Assembly: GCF_051020985.1 (NCBI RefSeq)
Contig: NC_135001.1
Location: forward strand, 10,905,896 to 10,969,895
DNA: 64,000 bases
Source of the DNA: Nomia melanderi
Taxonomy: Eukaryota; Arthropoda; Insecta; Hymenoptera; Halictidae
Direction: 5' to 3'
The translations under genes were made by a program, and so were the position numbers. The notes under the pieces were generated by a model. That model saw nothing but the letters and a program-made list of their open reading frames with translations. It did no database searches and was not told the origin of the DNA. Below, piece after piece: positions 25,866-38,073 of this stretch (position 1 is the first letter of the stretch; each line of letters starts with the position of its first letter).

Positions 25866-26919
25866 CACTCTGTATAGACCTGGTCTCATTGGAGGAATGT
25901 CTGCAGGGCAGTCTTTGAGCTTGCAAAACAGTAGTTATTATTTATTAATTTCTGGAATAAAAATTATTTTGTATAGCAGGAACTACTTACTAACAAATTG
26001 GTAACCTTCAATTTTCGTCATGTGAATAGTCGATTTTTTGGATTTTGTCTAGAGGTAACAGGAATTTGCGACTCACTATGTTTAATATATTACCATAGTG
26101 GATATTATGCCAATTATAATTTATATTAAATGAACTGTTTAACATCATGTCAACAAGCACAGCACGAAAATCGCCACTAGGGGTTGACCACCTTGAATAC
26201 GTTTACTTCATACAATAGTAAACAAAATAAAACAATGCATTTCTAAATGAGTAGCTCCAAACAGTTCTCCAGTTTTATTGGGGAATGTTACGTGGCAAGG
26301 GGAACGTGTCGCTGGCAGCGTCGAGGCATCCTGAAAACGACAGGATCGTTTGCGACGGCGCACGTTCTATCGTATGGAACGGATACGCGAGCTCGGTTTT
26401 CTTGAAAATCCAGCAGGACGAGACGTCGGACGAGTTTTTTTCACTCGTGAATCGATGTCGTACCAAAGACAGGCCTCGTACACGATCTACTAGCTGCGGC
26501 CGAGCAACACACGACGAGCACGGGCACGCGGCTTCGTCGTGGCTGGATACGACAACGATCTCCTTTACGACTCGTGGAAAAATCGTATTACGATCTCGCC
26601 ATTGCCGGACGCCGCGCCGTGCCGCGTCGGTTGGTCGTGAAATAATAAGGTACAGCCAAGGAACTATCATGGTGGCAACAGGGCCTGTTGTAGTAGTTGG
26701 CAGAGGGTACAGCCAGATAACGGGGTCAAAAATGCACTTAGACCGAAACGAGTCGACGATAAAGCGGATGATAGCTCGCTAAAGAAAGACACCTTGTGTC
26801 AAGATTTAATAGTCTATCTTGACCATATCTTGAGGAGGATCGCTGAGAAAGTTGGGCTATCGAGGTTTCTTGCGTTTTTCCTGGTATAGAAGTACAAGAA
26901 AGTACAAGTATAAAAGTAT
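25866..26919. other. Mixed DNA with a GC-rich part at 26280-26780
   Basis: The GC-rich part has long frames on both strands (165 codons plus, 131 codons minus) that overlap almost completely. I see no domain or splice support for either. A noncoding island is likelier. Confidence 0.35.
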
Positions 26920-27257
26920 AGAAATGTTCTGGAAATGTTTGATGCATCAGAGTTCTAGTGTCTGATATTGGGCAATTTCTTATACATTTTTCATTGAAAA
27001 TTCTGCTTGTAAAAAGAACGTTACAGAATTGGAAAATTGAAGGTACTGTATTAATTTCTTCAAGGATACTAGTACATATGTGTACATTTGATTTTAATAG
27101 TCATATGTGTACGTTGAATTTTACTGAAAATTCTTGTTTTAAAAAATTACAAAAACGCTACAAGTTCGAGTAACTTACGATTTCTTATTGAAATTTCAAA
27201 GAGGCATTGATTATATTTCTTTCAATCAAGTCGGTTTACCTTCATTGGTTTCAACTG

Positions 27258-27292
27258 TATGCTGTGATGATCGATAGCTCTTCTTCTTATAG
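27258..27292 (-). promoter_or_regulatory. Candidate minus-strand core promoter
   Basis: On the minus strand, CTATAAG (27286-27292) lies about 29 bp beyond the five-unit heat shock element. A TCACAG initiator-like sequence lies about 25 bp further (A near 27265). About 30 nt on, AATGAAG is followed by GTAAAC, a possible splice donor after a short first exon. Spacing fits a hsp-type promoter; transcription is inferred. Confidence 0.35.
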
Positions 27293-27320
27293 TCGTGCTT
27301 TCAATCTTCCTTCGTGGAAT

Positions 27321-27343
27321 GAAGATTCCCGAAAATTCTGGAA
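27321..27343. promoter_or_regulatory. Heat shock element, five perfect units
   Basis: GAA, TTC, GAA, TTC, GAA occur in strict alternation with exactly two bases between each. All 15 fixed positions match the nGAAnnTTCn array bound by trimeric heat shock factor (HSF). Confidence 0.88.
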
Positions 27344-27379
27344 CCCGTCTTCAACGTGTGCGTTTTAAACGCACCTACA

Positions 27380-27392
27380 TTCTTGAAGTTTT
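27380..27392. promoter_or_regulatory. Heat shock element, two perfect units plus one partial
   Basis: TTC-tt-GAA-gt-TTT lies between the two stronger sites. The third unit departs from TTC at one position. It would add affinity to the cluster if HSF binds. Confidence 0.5.
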
Positions 27393-27424
27393 TCTTGTTC
27401 TTTCGTCTTTAACTGTTCGTTCAC

Positions 27425-27442
27425 TTCGCGAAGATTCTGGAA
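27425..27442. promoter_or_regulatory. Heat shock element, four perfect units
   Basis: TTC-gc-GAA-ga-TTC-tg-GAA matches all 12 fixed positions, 82 bp after the first array. It shares the run GAAgaTTC and the run TTCtgGAA with that array. Confidence 0.85.
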
Positions 27443-27502
27443 CATACCAAAACGTTCTCGCGAAACGTAACGCATTCGTCTTTATTTTCGTCATTTCTTT
27501 TC

Positions 27503-27530
27503 ATAAAATTTAATACGAAAGTTCAGTACT
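27503..27530 (+). promoter_or_regulatory. Candidate plus-strand core promoter
   Basis: ATAAAATT at 27503 and a consensus arthropod initiator TTCAGT (A at 27525) lie 61-83 bp after the four-unit heat shock element. The TATA-like motif is a little close to the initiator (about 22 bp). No open reading frame of note follows. Confidence 0.3.
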
Positions 27531-28399
27531 GATAAACTAACAAATCTGAGTTTTTTTCTTCGCATATTTAATGCACAATATTGTATAGTCAACGCAAAAG
27601 TTTAGTCTTGGTAAACCAATGAATCTCAGAATTCATTTTTACGCAATTTTGGTAAATGAATAACCGATTTGAAATCTGTCTAGACTCAAGTTTGAATTTC
27701 GTTATTTTTTACTTCAATATAAAAGTTTTGTCTGATAATTTGTGGTTCCTATCATGACTTTATTGTGATTCATTATTCATTATTAGATCGAACATATACG
27801 GGATTAAAACAGACTTAACTAAAAGCAAGTAATAATTTAAATCAAATACTAATTGCAATTAAATAAATATCTAGTCTAAATCAACATATATCATTAACCA
27901 AAATCGATATAAACTTTCACCAAATAATGTTTATAGAAATCAATATCCATCAAATAACAGATTCTATAAATCTACTGTTAAACACTTCCTTCCAAACATC
28001 CCTTTCCACAATTCAAACTTCATCAACCACCCCGATATCTCTTCGCGAGCAACGTCAGTGTCCATAAGTCGAAGAGCATCTTCAAACGCGTTCCTCTCGA
28101 GCTATCCAATTAAAGAACACAATCGCTAATCGCCGGTTCATAACGCTGGAAAATGATAACTTTAACAGCCGCTTCCGCGTTCCCGTGTCCTCAGATTCCC
28201 AGATAGGTCGAGTGTCGGCGGAGGAACATCGAGAGGCGGAGCGTTTATTGAAACTTCATACGGGAACCAGAGGAAAAGCGAAGTATCGTATCATTCGCGG
28301 AAGATAATGACCGAGAGTTTACGTGTGCAACGGTGCGTGTACGTGGCGCAGGATAGAATTCTGCGGGCCCTATTCGGTACCCGTCCGTTTCGCCGTATC
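27531..28399. other. AT-rich DNA downstream of the heat shock elements
   Basis: No coding frame is seen. If the plus-strand promoter is real, this is the start of its transcript, which would look noncoding at least for its first kilobase. Confidence 0.35.
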
Positions 28400-28740
28400 T
28401 TAGGCCGCTTTCACCGATGAGTCTGCGGCGTTCAGCGCGGGCAATTAAAATTTCCTTCCACGTTTCTCCCGTATTTCCATATTTTGTGCGGGTTGGCCAG
28501 TGCCCGATGGTTTACGCACGGCCATAAATACGTCGGCCTGTCGGCACCCCTGCGCATTATCCGGCATGGCGGAAGTGAATCCATTCGCGAAAGAGCGTAC
28601 CGGATAAGCGTACAATTAATGGCAACGCTTATGGGATTCATAAGCGTTAGGGACCTCTCGCCGCGGATTTCGCCGTATTTTGCTGTTTCCCGGACGCGAA
28701 TAAATTCACTGTAATTTGCCACGTGACGACGGCCTGGTGA
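28400..28740. other. GC-rich, homeodomain-site-rich block
   Basis: GC-rich DNA is interrupted by ATTAA, CATAAA and TTATGG words (for example GGCCATAAATACGTCGG). It contains CAATTAAAATTTCCT at 28442-28456, which recurs at 61397-61411. Opposing frames look like chance. A developmental enhancer is a reasonable guess. Confidence 0.35.
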
Positions 28741-28746
28741 ATTGAA

Positions 28747-28969
28747 TTAACACTGAACGTACCGCGGCCGGTCAAATGACCGGTACTTCCGAATAAACTA
28801 ATGCATCTATAGTTTTCCGTTCTCGTTAAAAACAAATGAACATGTATAATCTTTCTCTTATTATCCGAAAGCTATTTTGTGCATTGTTTCCGTATTAAAT
28901 CAACAATCATCTATATTTCTTTCGGAAAAATATGATCGGTAGCTGAAGTGCCGATACGTTTAGTATTAA
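28747..28969. mobile_element. TTAA-flanked MITE with CCGGTC palindrome
   Basis: TTAA at both ends. The left end is TTAACACTGAACGTACCG and the inverted right end TTAATACTAAACGTATCG: 18 bp with three differences, all transitions. A perfect palindrome CCGGTC-aaat-GACCGG begins about 20 bp in from the left TTAA. 223 bp, noncoding. Confidence 0.8.
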
Positions 28970-29000
28970 CGCATCGGCTGCCGCTGTTGTGTGAAAAATA

Positions 29001-29040
29001 TTAACTCTTTGCACTCGAAGCAGTTTCAATAGAAACATAC
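29001..29040 (+). mobile_element. Solo left end of a TTAA-type MITE
   Basis: TTAACTCTTTGCACTCGAAG matches the left end of the 57693 element. Palindrome GTTTC-aata-GAAAC follows 22 bp in. No right end is found. Confidence 0.5.
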
Positions 29041-30640
29041 GTGTTACTCGGCAATAAATGAATGAATGAATTGGTCAGGGTAGATTAATTGGTTTTTCCC
29101 TAATTACAAAAAAGGTACATTTTTCTAGAATTGTAGCATTTTTTAAGAAGAAAACGTAACAAAAATCGATGATATTAATAGTTTAGACTGATCACTTCTG
29201 CTTGAATCTGAATTATCCAGTCAAAAATAGGAAATCGTTACTTTTTAAAGAAATAGACGCGCCTCTAAGGTATTTCCGCTAAAATCGAATACCGCGAACA
29301 TTCATTTTTTTTTGTGTCAGCGCGTAACACGAGTTCCACAACTCTTCAGCGTCGACGGACCGGTACGGCAGCGCGTATCTCGTTGTCGATACTTATTATA
29401 GTACTCCGTTTATTAAAGCTAGTCGATCATGGGTTAGATCGGCGCGGAGTCGTTCTCAGAACGCCGTCGACTCGTTTCAAAGTTGCAGCGGCTGTGTAAT
29501 CGCTGACCATGCCGATTAGAGGTTCTCGAGTATTATATCAACCGTCTGGTAGCCTGGTTCGATCAAACACAAGACCTGTAATCCAGGACGTCACTTGCGT
29601 ATCAATCGATGTATGAAAAAGACGTTAAAATTCAACGTTTGTATTTCACTATTAATATGTTGCGAATAAAACAGTATACATCCTGATAACGGTATTGGGT
29701 TTTAGTTGTTTACTTGGAGCTAGTGAAATCTGCACTACAAACGATAGAAATGTAGCGATCTTTATAATTCGTTACGGAAATCGTTAAAGAGATTGAAGTG
29801 CGGAGACCGAGCATTTTGGTTGTAAAATCGTGTTAACAGAAACGCTTTGCATGAGTCACGGTAAAAATTCGAGAAGAAATTACGATCTGGTACTCTGATC
29901 CTGTTTTTCATTTGATGATTATGCAGAGTGTAGCGTAATGAAATGCCCAGTCAAATAACCATGGGGGCTGATAATTCTACTGCGGCGTGGTAGAATCTTT
30001 TTTGTACACTGTATTTGGTTGCGCAGCCCTGAAACAGGTAAATTATATATGAGTTGTTGAAATGATTACGGGATTTCAATGGATCGTGAATAGATTCAGT
30101 ACTAGCTACAATTAAGAAGCTTAATGGAGAGCAGTTTAGAATTCAAAGAGGCTGATAGCGAGTAAAAGTATGAGAAAAGTTAGAAATAAGTTTGTACTAA
30201 TGGTTTTATTTTTTTTAAATATTCTCCTTCAATATTAATATATTTTCCATTGTGTCGTGTTAACAATTTCCGACCTTAAAATTGTGGGACTTCATGAGAA
30301 TAACATATACAACTGAACGCTCGGCTCGCGTGCCACGTGCCTCGTGTAAAGATTTTTGTATGCTTTGAGTTCCAATAAAATCTTTTAGGAGCGTGTTTGT
30401 CAGATCTGGGATAAAAGGTAATGGAAAAAAATTGATTTTTTGAATCCAGAAAAGTGGATCCTTGAAGAATATTTTCAATATCCCCTTGAATTAATTGGAA
30501 GCTTATAACCCGAAGCCCGAATACTCTCCGATATGGTCAACGAAAGTGATTAAAAAGATTGTCGACTTGATGCGTAATCGAATTCGAGAGGTACTCGTAA
30601 CGTTATCTCGCTCGGAACGTTCGGAATCACGGCGGTAGAA
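29041..30640. other. AT-rich DNA, no gene recognised
   Basis: Near 29976 a short perfect hairpin ATTCTAC...GTAGAAT occurs. Nothing else is supported. Confidence 0.45.
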
Positions 30641-30900
30641 ACCAGTAGCGCGGCTCGCGACTGAAACTTCGGGCTACGAACGAAAAGAAAGCATAATGAA
30701 GACGTGGCCGCATAAGAAAGGCGTGCCAAGAATCCAATTAAGCCGCTTTACTTTCATCGCTATCTTAATCGGCGGCCATTAAATTTCGCCGTCCGCCCGA
30801 TAAACGGGTAAACTATGTGATCATAATGCCGCAGGCGTCGCGTTTATGAAAACCAACCAGAAGTTTATAACGGGAGAAGGTTCACGCGACTTGATGAACA
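30641..30900. other. GC-rich, homeodomain-site-rich block
   Basis: Dense mix of CpG words with AATTAAG, ATTAAAT and TTTATGA (for example CGGCGGCCATTAAATTTCG). No frame is supported. The composition resembles insect conserved noncoding enhancers; this is inference. Confidence 0.3.
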
Positions 30901-33300
30901 ATTCACGGTTGACCAAAAGAATGAATATGTACTGACAATGAGATGGACAAGAATCATCTTTTGCAATAGCTTCTGTTGAATTATATAGGTTTTAATTAAA
31001 TATAGAATAGTACACATTTTCTAGTGGACTCTCCTCGTTTACGACGTGACCGACACACTATGCGTAGAGAACCTCTTCTCTTTCCTTTTTGCGCGTGTTT
31101 TGTTTTAACGATTCTCTCGCCAAAATATTAATTCTGACGTCTGTCGAAGATTATTTGTATTTGACAGCTTCATTTCATATGTATATTTTAACTAAAGGTG
31201 ATAATCGCTTATCAATATATTTTTTCGTATAGCATCACATCCGTTAGTGTGATTGAAATTTAAACAATTGTATTGTTAATTCAAAGATGAGATGTAACAA
31301 AAAATATATACGATACACTTGATATGTACGTTTTAGTCGAAAGTCAGTATCTGAATTAATAGTTGTAAAAATTATTGCTCGTAATTTACACGCTCTCTTT
31401 AACAATCGTTCAAACTTTCATACGAGAGAACGTGATGTTTTACACTTTCTTATAATTTCTTATGAACCTTCACGAAATGTAAACTGTTACGGATTTCGCA
31501 TTATCTGCTCATGAATCAGAGTCGAGGTGCTTAAACTTAAAACTGTAACTCAAACCTATATCTTACTGATTTATAGGTAATGAATAATTAAAAAAATTAT
31601 TCTCATTATCAACTCCACGAGTTTTTCGACGCTATTATTGATATCGAAATTACTTATCTCTTTAAAGGAAAGATATGAACTCTGTCCAATTTTGAAATTG
31701 AAAAATTGGGTTTGATTTATGGAACGCCACTTTTCGGATTACTTCGCGATCAATCGCCATAATCGAAAATTAAGCGATTAATGGTAATGGCGTGGTCGCC
31801 GTGGAATGAGCCCGATTGATGAAATCGGTAACGTCATGTATAATTAAGCGACGCGAAAAAGCCATAAGCGAGACATACGACGCCGCGGACGGGAACAAGT
31901 TAATGAGATACATACACGTGACTAGGGTAAAGGAAGACACACGTCCAATCAATATTTATATTAAATAGCAGCTGAGCACAAAGTAAGTACATGCGCGGTT
32001 AATTGCTTTGATCAGGTTCCCGGCGAGACAGATGGTAAAAAAGGTAAATTATTCATTGTACGCACCGTGATATCGTGCGTTACGAATCGCAATTGGTGTC
32101 GCACCGATAGTTTGACATTTTATATGATGGTTACTACGGAATATAATATTATGTTTACATACGGTGGTTCGTGTTAAGCATAACACGCGAGTATCGTTGA
32201 TATTATTAATGGTATTAAGTCGTTTTTTAAACGGCAAAATGAACTTGGAAAATATCTTGGCATTTATAGCGCGATTTATGAATGACAGTTATTTCTGTTC
32301 TATTTAAATAGTACTTTCATTGGTGTGTTTAGTTACGGTATGTATGCAAGTATCTTTTATCAATACGGCTCATGGTATGAAGGAACTATTTATGAGTCAA
32401 TAAAAAAAGAAAATATTTGCCTGAAGTGTTTACAAACAATAATTACCGAAACGTAAGAGAAACGAACAGATCATCTGCTCAGTATTTGTTAAATTGTAAT
32501 AAGAATTTGAACTGTTCGAAGTTCGTAGTTGTAAGGAACTTTTATTCTATAAGGTTTAAAATTTGATTTTCCCCACAATTTACAAATACTTTTTCTAGAT
32601 AAAGAATCTACATTTTCCGAAAACTAAAAGTTTTGAATCGCAATACGTTTTTTTCGCTCTTTTCTCTCTGCTTTTTTTTATATAGTAGAATACTCCATTT
32701 CTTGAAATTAATGGTTTCTTAATGTCTCTCGTCGCATGAAACATCCCTCTTCGCGTGATCTGAATCGTAACTTCACTTATTTCGTGTATCTTGCGTTAAA
32801 TTACTTTTAAAAATGATTAAATTCCTCCAACATAAAATATCGCCGAAGCATTTCTAAACCGAATATTCCATTATTTGCCAAATACGAATACGGCGTCAGA
32901 GTGCACGTTTAAATCACAAAACATAGCCAATTAAACATGGAAAATCAGACGACCATCCAAGCGTTCATTATTTAATGGCATTCAATCAAAATGATTGCAC
33001 TCGTACGAAGATAATATGCCTGATTCTATTCTTAGCAGTGGTCCCCGTGCACATGACTGATCGCGTATGATTATTCCTCGATTCTCCAACAGCGCAGCCA
33101 TTCTCACACAATAATTATTCCAATCGAAGCACCGGGAAGAGCCGTACAAAAGGAGCCTATATTTTTTCCCCAGTAAAAATGTCGTCGAATCCCCCCGTGC
33201 GTCGCGTAGCAGAGAGTACCTATATCCAATGTTTTTCTAGATGCGCCCGGTAAGAAAATTGGCGTCCCCCTTGTCTCAGCGGTTAATTGGAAAAATGATT
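30901..33300. other. AT-rich DNA with minor GC patches, no gene
   Basis: A GC-richer piece at about 31740-31960 contains GCGATTAATGG and AATTAAGCG words. No coding or RNA gene is recognised. Confidence 0.45.
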
Positions 33301-33720
33301 TTATCCCGGGGTACGCATAAGAGCGCCATTGAAGACATAGGGAATCCAGCGTCGCTGCACTAGCGACCGAAAGAAATAGCAGACAATTATCTACTCATCC
33401 CTTTCACTGTCCCGGCGAATGAAACACGCCGGGTCCACTCTGCTACGCATTCCTGTGCATTCCTCCCATTACCATTACAGTGCTCACGAGAAATGTCGAT
33501 TCTCATAATGGCCGCTGGCGGAGGTACGCTTTATTCGAGGATTAAACACACAAATTATAGCTCGTAGACGGGTATAAAACATCCGTGCCGCGTCCACTAA
33601 TGCGCCATCTAGGATATCGATACGGTGAAACGGTTCAATATATCGAACAGAAAAAGCCGACTATCCCGTTTATAAACTGCCGGCATTATGCACTGATAGC
33701 GTGCGCGTATTCCATGCGTT
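33301..33720. other. GC-rich block
   Basis: CpG- and homeodomain-word-containing block similar in style to 28400-28740. The open frame starting at 33585 shows no protein-like features. Confidence 0.3.
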
Positions 33721-35718
33721 TAAGTACAGTTAATAAATATAGTTTTCCTTTTTTTTATCTTTCATTTCACTGGGAATCCGATGGGACTCTAAAAACAGTA
33801 AACAAGTTTTCGATCTATGGATGTCCTTGTAATTGGCCCATAAACCATTTCATTTGCATACTGATTGCTCGTTAGATGTGTTTTCGGATGCGCCTGCAAT
33901 TGGGATTATTCTTTCTTTTTATCGGTGTTTAAGAAATATCGATCGCTCGACGAAACTGTTCGCAGCGAAATGAATCGAATTCAAAGGAAATTTTCGTTCT
34001 CAATTATTGATCTTCGTCGATGCAATTTGAGGGAAACAGATGGTACACCGTTAACCGAACTCACGTCGACCAATGACATAATCAGTTCGATCTCTTATCC
34101 TTATCGTCGTGTAATTCTGGTATCTAATCTGCCTTAATGGCGAAAACGATCGCTTAAATTGCTTGTTCGATTTGTTTTACGAGATTACTGCTGTAAGGTT
34201 TTCAAGCAATCTAATTATTCTTCCTTAACACGGAACGTTTGTAACGTGGATGTACAGCTGGTCAAACAAATGCTTGAGCTCTTGGATCGGGAATCTTAGG
34301 AATTTAAATCGATTCGGTGAATTATACTTTACATTCGAATTAAATCGTGGAAAAAAGTAATTATGTACATCTACATAATATTACATATGTAGGTAACGCC
34401 ATTGCGGCTCTTCTTCGACGCCTACGCGTACTCGATTCGTTATCGACCAGAATTTTGCAGTGTTTAATAAATTCTGTAAATGGAGGTAACTTTCTTTAAA
34501 TAAATACTTTATTATTTGAAAATTTACTTATTCAGGTGATCCGTATCATGAATAATTCATAAATAAGTAAATTAATTCTATAATTCATGGATGACGTACA
34601 TATAATAGCTTAAGTTATTAATATATTATTACAGTATGTATTACACTTTAGTTAGAATATATTATTCAATTATAATATGTTTCAACTTTCATTTCTTTTA
34701 ATATTGTTACCCATGCCTCGGCAATATCCTTTACATGCTTCTTTCTGTTTGCTATTTGCTCCTGTTACACATTTATTTTATGTTGCCAATGTGCCTTTGT
34801 CATTTACTGCATTTTTAAAAAAGTTCAAATTTATCAAAATTTTGATTTCGACGCGAAAGGACAATGTATTTTTTCTTTAAATTTCTTTTCGCTATCTCTT
34901 ACTGTTTTCATGATAATCCATGGGAAAGAAAAATTTGCATTTCCTACAAGTGGTGGTTTCACCCCTTCATAGTAAAGTCGACACGAAAGAAAATTGCAAT
35001 ATATTAGGCATGACTTATTCTACTTACACACCAAGTTTCATAATTTTTTGAATTTCCAGGTTCGATGCCTTTTCTTGTTAGCCAGGAATGCCGAAATAAA
35101 TTTATTACTATATTTTACCAATACAAAGTGTTTACATATTATATTATTTCTCTGTTTATCAATCGAATGTCTCGCAAGTCCAAAAAAAGCTATTACGTAC
35201 TACATAGTACTTCATAATCACCAACAATAATTTCGAGTGCATACCAGACTTAACGCGCTATCAACGCGCGTCATGTCAAACTGGTCCGGGTCATTTATCC
35301 CGAAACAGCTTGCGCAGTTGGATATACGCTTTCCGAAGTAGTCGGTTTCGCGCAGGGCCGAATGAAAGATGTCGGTTCGCGCGAGGGTCAAGCTCATCAC
35401 CTAAGTCGGTGGATTGTCGGGGAGAACATTAAGGAACACGCGTGAATTACGCGGTGGGCGTGACCGAAGCTCGCTCGATTAAGTCGAAACATCGCCGAAA
35501 CAACACAGTCCGCGTGAAATAATGTCCAGGGAGAGAAAACGTTTACGAGAGTCGGAATACGGCTAGACATCGTTAACGATCGCGGTTGTTCGCTTGTGTT
35601 CCACTCCGGTCTTGATTGAAGAAGAGTGTATGTATATCTACAGGGTGTCCCATAGCACCAGGCAAGCTTTCGCCTGTGTTGGAAGTGTACGGTGCGCCTA
35701 TCACGTCTTGGATGACTA
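33721..35718. other. AT-rich DNA, no gene recognised
   Basis: Frames at 33865-34137, 34677-34880 and 34994-35230 are probably chance. A GC-richer stretch lies at 35230-35600. No supported gene. Confidence 0.45.
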
Positions 35719-35877
35719 TTAACCCCTTGCCCTACGATTTATTTCTCGGCTATAACCGATATGACTATTTTGCCATTAATAATTCATTGAAAAAGCAGAA
35801 TTTCAGTTCAAAGAAATCAAGTATTACTTGTGCATGTTAAATTTTATTTAAAGTTTTATTTATAAGGCAGGGGTTAA
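35719..35877. mobile_element. TTAA-flanked MITE (CCCCTTGCC type), copy A
   Basis: TTAACCCCTTGCCCTACG at left; the inverted right end is TTAACCCCTGCCTTATA. A subterminal stem TCGG-ctataa-CCGA follows the left repeat. The left 45 bp aligns with the element at 50299. 159 bp. Its right TTAA is also the left TTAA of the next element. Confidence 0.75.
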
Positions 35878-36380
35878 CACTAGACCTACCGGGCAGAACA
35901 AAATGACCTATTCCCGATTTCTCCTTTTACAATCATTGAGAAAGTACAAGCGTTTCTCAGATAAATGACTGAATTAACTGATTTGGTAATGTACGAACTA
36001 GAATATAAACCAATGAAAGACTGAATAAATACAGCTGATCCTCGATTTACGCGGTATCTTTTATACGCGATCTTGATGTACGCGATCTGAATTCAGTAAC
36101 ATCGGATAAAATTTTTTAACTTTTGTTTTCTGAAGTGTCATTACTGTTATTTCTCGGTTATGTGAAATAAATATGTACTTCTTAAACTTGTGCCAACTTT
36201 TCTTTTCAATATTTTGTTTTCTCTTGTAGCGACGAATTCTATTTATACGATTTTTCTTCGCGTAAGACGAATCCACGTGGAACGGATTTTCGCGTGTATC
36301 AAGGGTCAGGTGTACATCTTATAATATCATTAGAAGAATAAAAGGAAGTGAACTTGAGTTCTCGGTAGTTCTAATGTTAA
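35874..36380. mobile_element. TTAA-flanked MITE split by a pogo-like insertion
   Basis: Left end TTAACACTAGACCTACCG; inverted right end TTAACATTAGAACTACCG. The interior left of 36030 aligns with the element at 16678 (CCGATTTCTCC, CTCAGATAAATGACTGAATT). It is longer than its relatives because a 280-bp element sits inside it. Confidence 0.75.
36033..36312. mobile_element. pogo/Tigger-like MITE inserted in a TTAA MITE
   Basis: TA precedes and follows (36031-36032 and 36313-36314), as expected for a TA target duplication. The left end is CAGCTGATCCTCGATTTACG and the inverted right end CACCTGACCCTTGATACACG. No transposase is inside. Confidence 0.75.
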
Positions 36381-38073
36381 CAAGTTGACTGCCACTCCGA
36401 TCGAGGTATATTCTTTTATTATTAAAGAAGTAATATATTATTCTTCAATTAAATAAGGGCATTATGTACTCCACCGTTATACTATTATGAACAAAAAATA
36501 TTCAGGAAAAATAGTGTCTTATCAGAACACTGTGTATAGGTATATACCTACGTTTGCCGACGTAACACGGCGTGGAGATAGGAGACGATTTGAACTACTA
36601 GCTTCGCCCTTGAACGGTTTTTCATCCAATGAAGTGTTCATATTCAACTGTCGCGGGGCAAGAAACGCGTTTCACGATTAGTCGATCGTAACTGGGATCT
36701 TGAAGGTTCATCTATGGTAATGTGGTCTGAAATTAAGTTGATGACTGCGTGGATCATTATTAGAGGCGGGATGCGCGGGTACCGCGAGACAGGAATAATG
36801 TCTAGAGGTCGGGACATGTAAAATATTACATGATCTCCCTTTGGAGAAGTACCAAAGGTTGGAATAAACATTTTGCATTTTTTAAAAATATTTTTACGAT
36901 TCATAGATTCTATCGTAGACCATAAAGGTGCTGGGTCATCATTTTAGGGGGAACAACACTAGTTAATCGTATATGAATTTTTATAAGGTCGCTCGATAGA
37001 TTGGAAAATCATTGGCGGATCTGTATATGTTAGATATAAAAATATGAAAATTAATATCCTTATACAATTACATGTTTTTGTATAATTTTTTCGATAGAAT
37101 TGTAATTTACTTGTCACAATATTTTTTTGCAGGTTTTGAAATAATGGTCGTATTTTTAGTTCAACTACTAATCAATTTTTCAAAAGTACAAATGTTCGGA
37201 GCCGTTTATGGAAAGTAGTAGTTACATACTGCTTTAAAGAAGCATTTTATCTCGTTATTTCCCATTAAAATTATCCAAGATAATTTTAATGTGATAATCA
37301 CTGTTTTCATAAACTTACAAGACATCTTCATCGTATCCTTGCCATTTTTAGAAATTCTTCATCCAGATTTTCAAGAATTTTACTTTCGAAATGATATAAT
37401 TCAATACGATTACCATAATTATTCGGTAAAACATCATTTTAAAAATGAAAAGAGTCCTTAATTGTAAACCTGTTTTGACATTTCAAAAGTACATGTTACT
37501 TATTAAAAGAAATTAATTGTACCCACAAAAGTATGTCGCTGTAAGATTCTTGTATACCGCATAATTTTATGCAATTACGAAGTAATAGTGAAGTATCTCG
37601 AGCCAATTGGGAAAAAGAAGAAAAGGGATAAGAAGTGGATGAACATGAAAGAGTTTGATTTGTATGCTTAATTATTCTATGTATTGCTTAACTTTATATA
37701 TACGTATATAGCGTGTAAAATTATGAATTCCTAAACCTGAAACTTAAAATGTGGTCTTTTTTCATTGAATAGTATCGGTATATGTAAAAAGAGTTTAAGA
37801 AAGAATGGTGCCCCGATGTAAAGTCCAACGACATGTTTTTGTATAGGTACTGTTACGTTTTTATGTATGCTTCGCCGCGGTGAGGAAGAATTTATGCAAA
37901 AATGTTGACCTGAGTTCCTAATGTAAGGTATTCCTTTTACGAAACAAAGCTAGCACTTCGACTTCCGGGAGTTTCGAGTCGTCTCGATAGCTTTGAGGGT
38001 TTCCCAACACTTCGAAGTTTCGGATTCGGATTTCGAGAATGTAAAAATTAGGTTCGGAGCACAACCATTTAAA
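36381..38073. other. AT-rich DNA, no gene recognised
   Basis: No supported gene or repeat. An ACTTCCGG (ETS-type) word lies near 37959, upstream of the small frame at 38074. Confidence 0.45.

Noticed and set aside
26275..26782. Long overlapping frames on both strands (165 and 131 codons)
   Set aside because: They mirror each other in GC-rich DNA, have no recognisable domain, and lack splice or start context; most likely compositional.
35051..35062. GGTTCGATGCC-type word as a tRNA B box
   Set aside because: No acceptor stem, anticodon arm or A box can be folded around it; no tRNA was found anywhere in the window.
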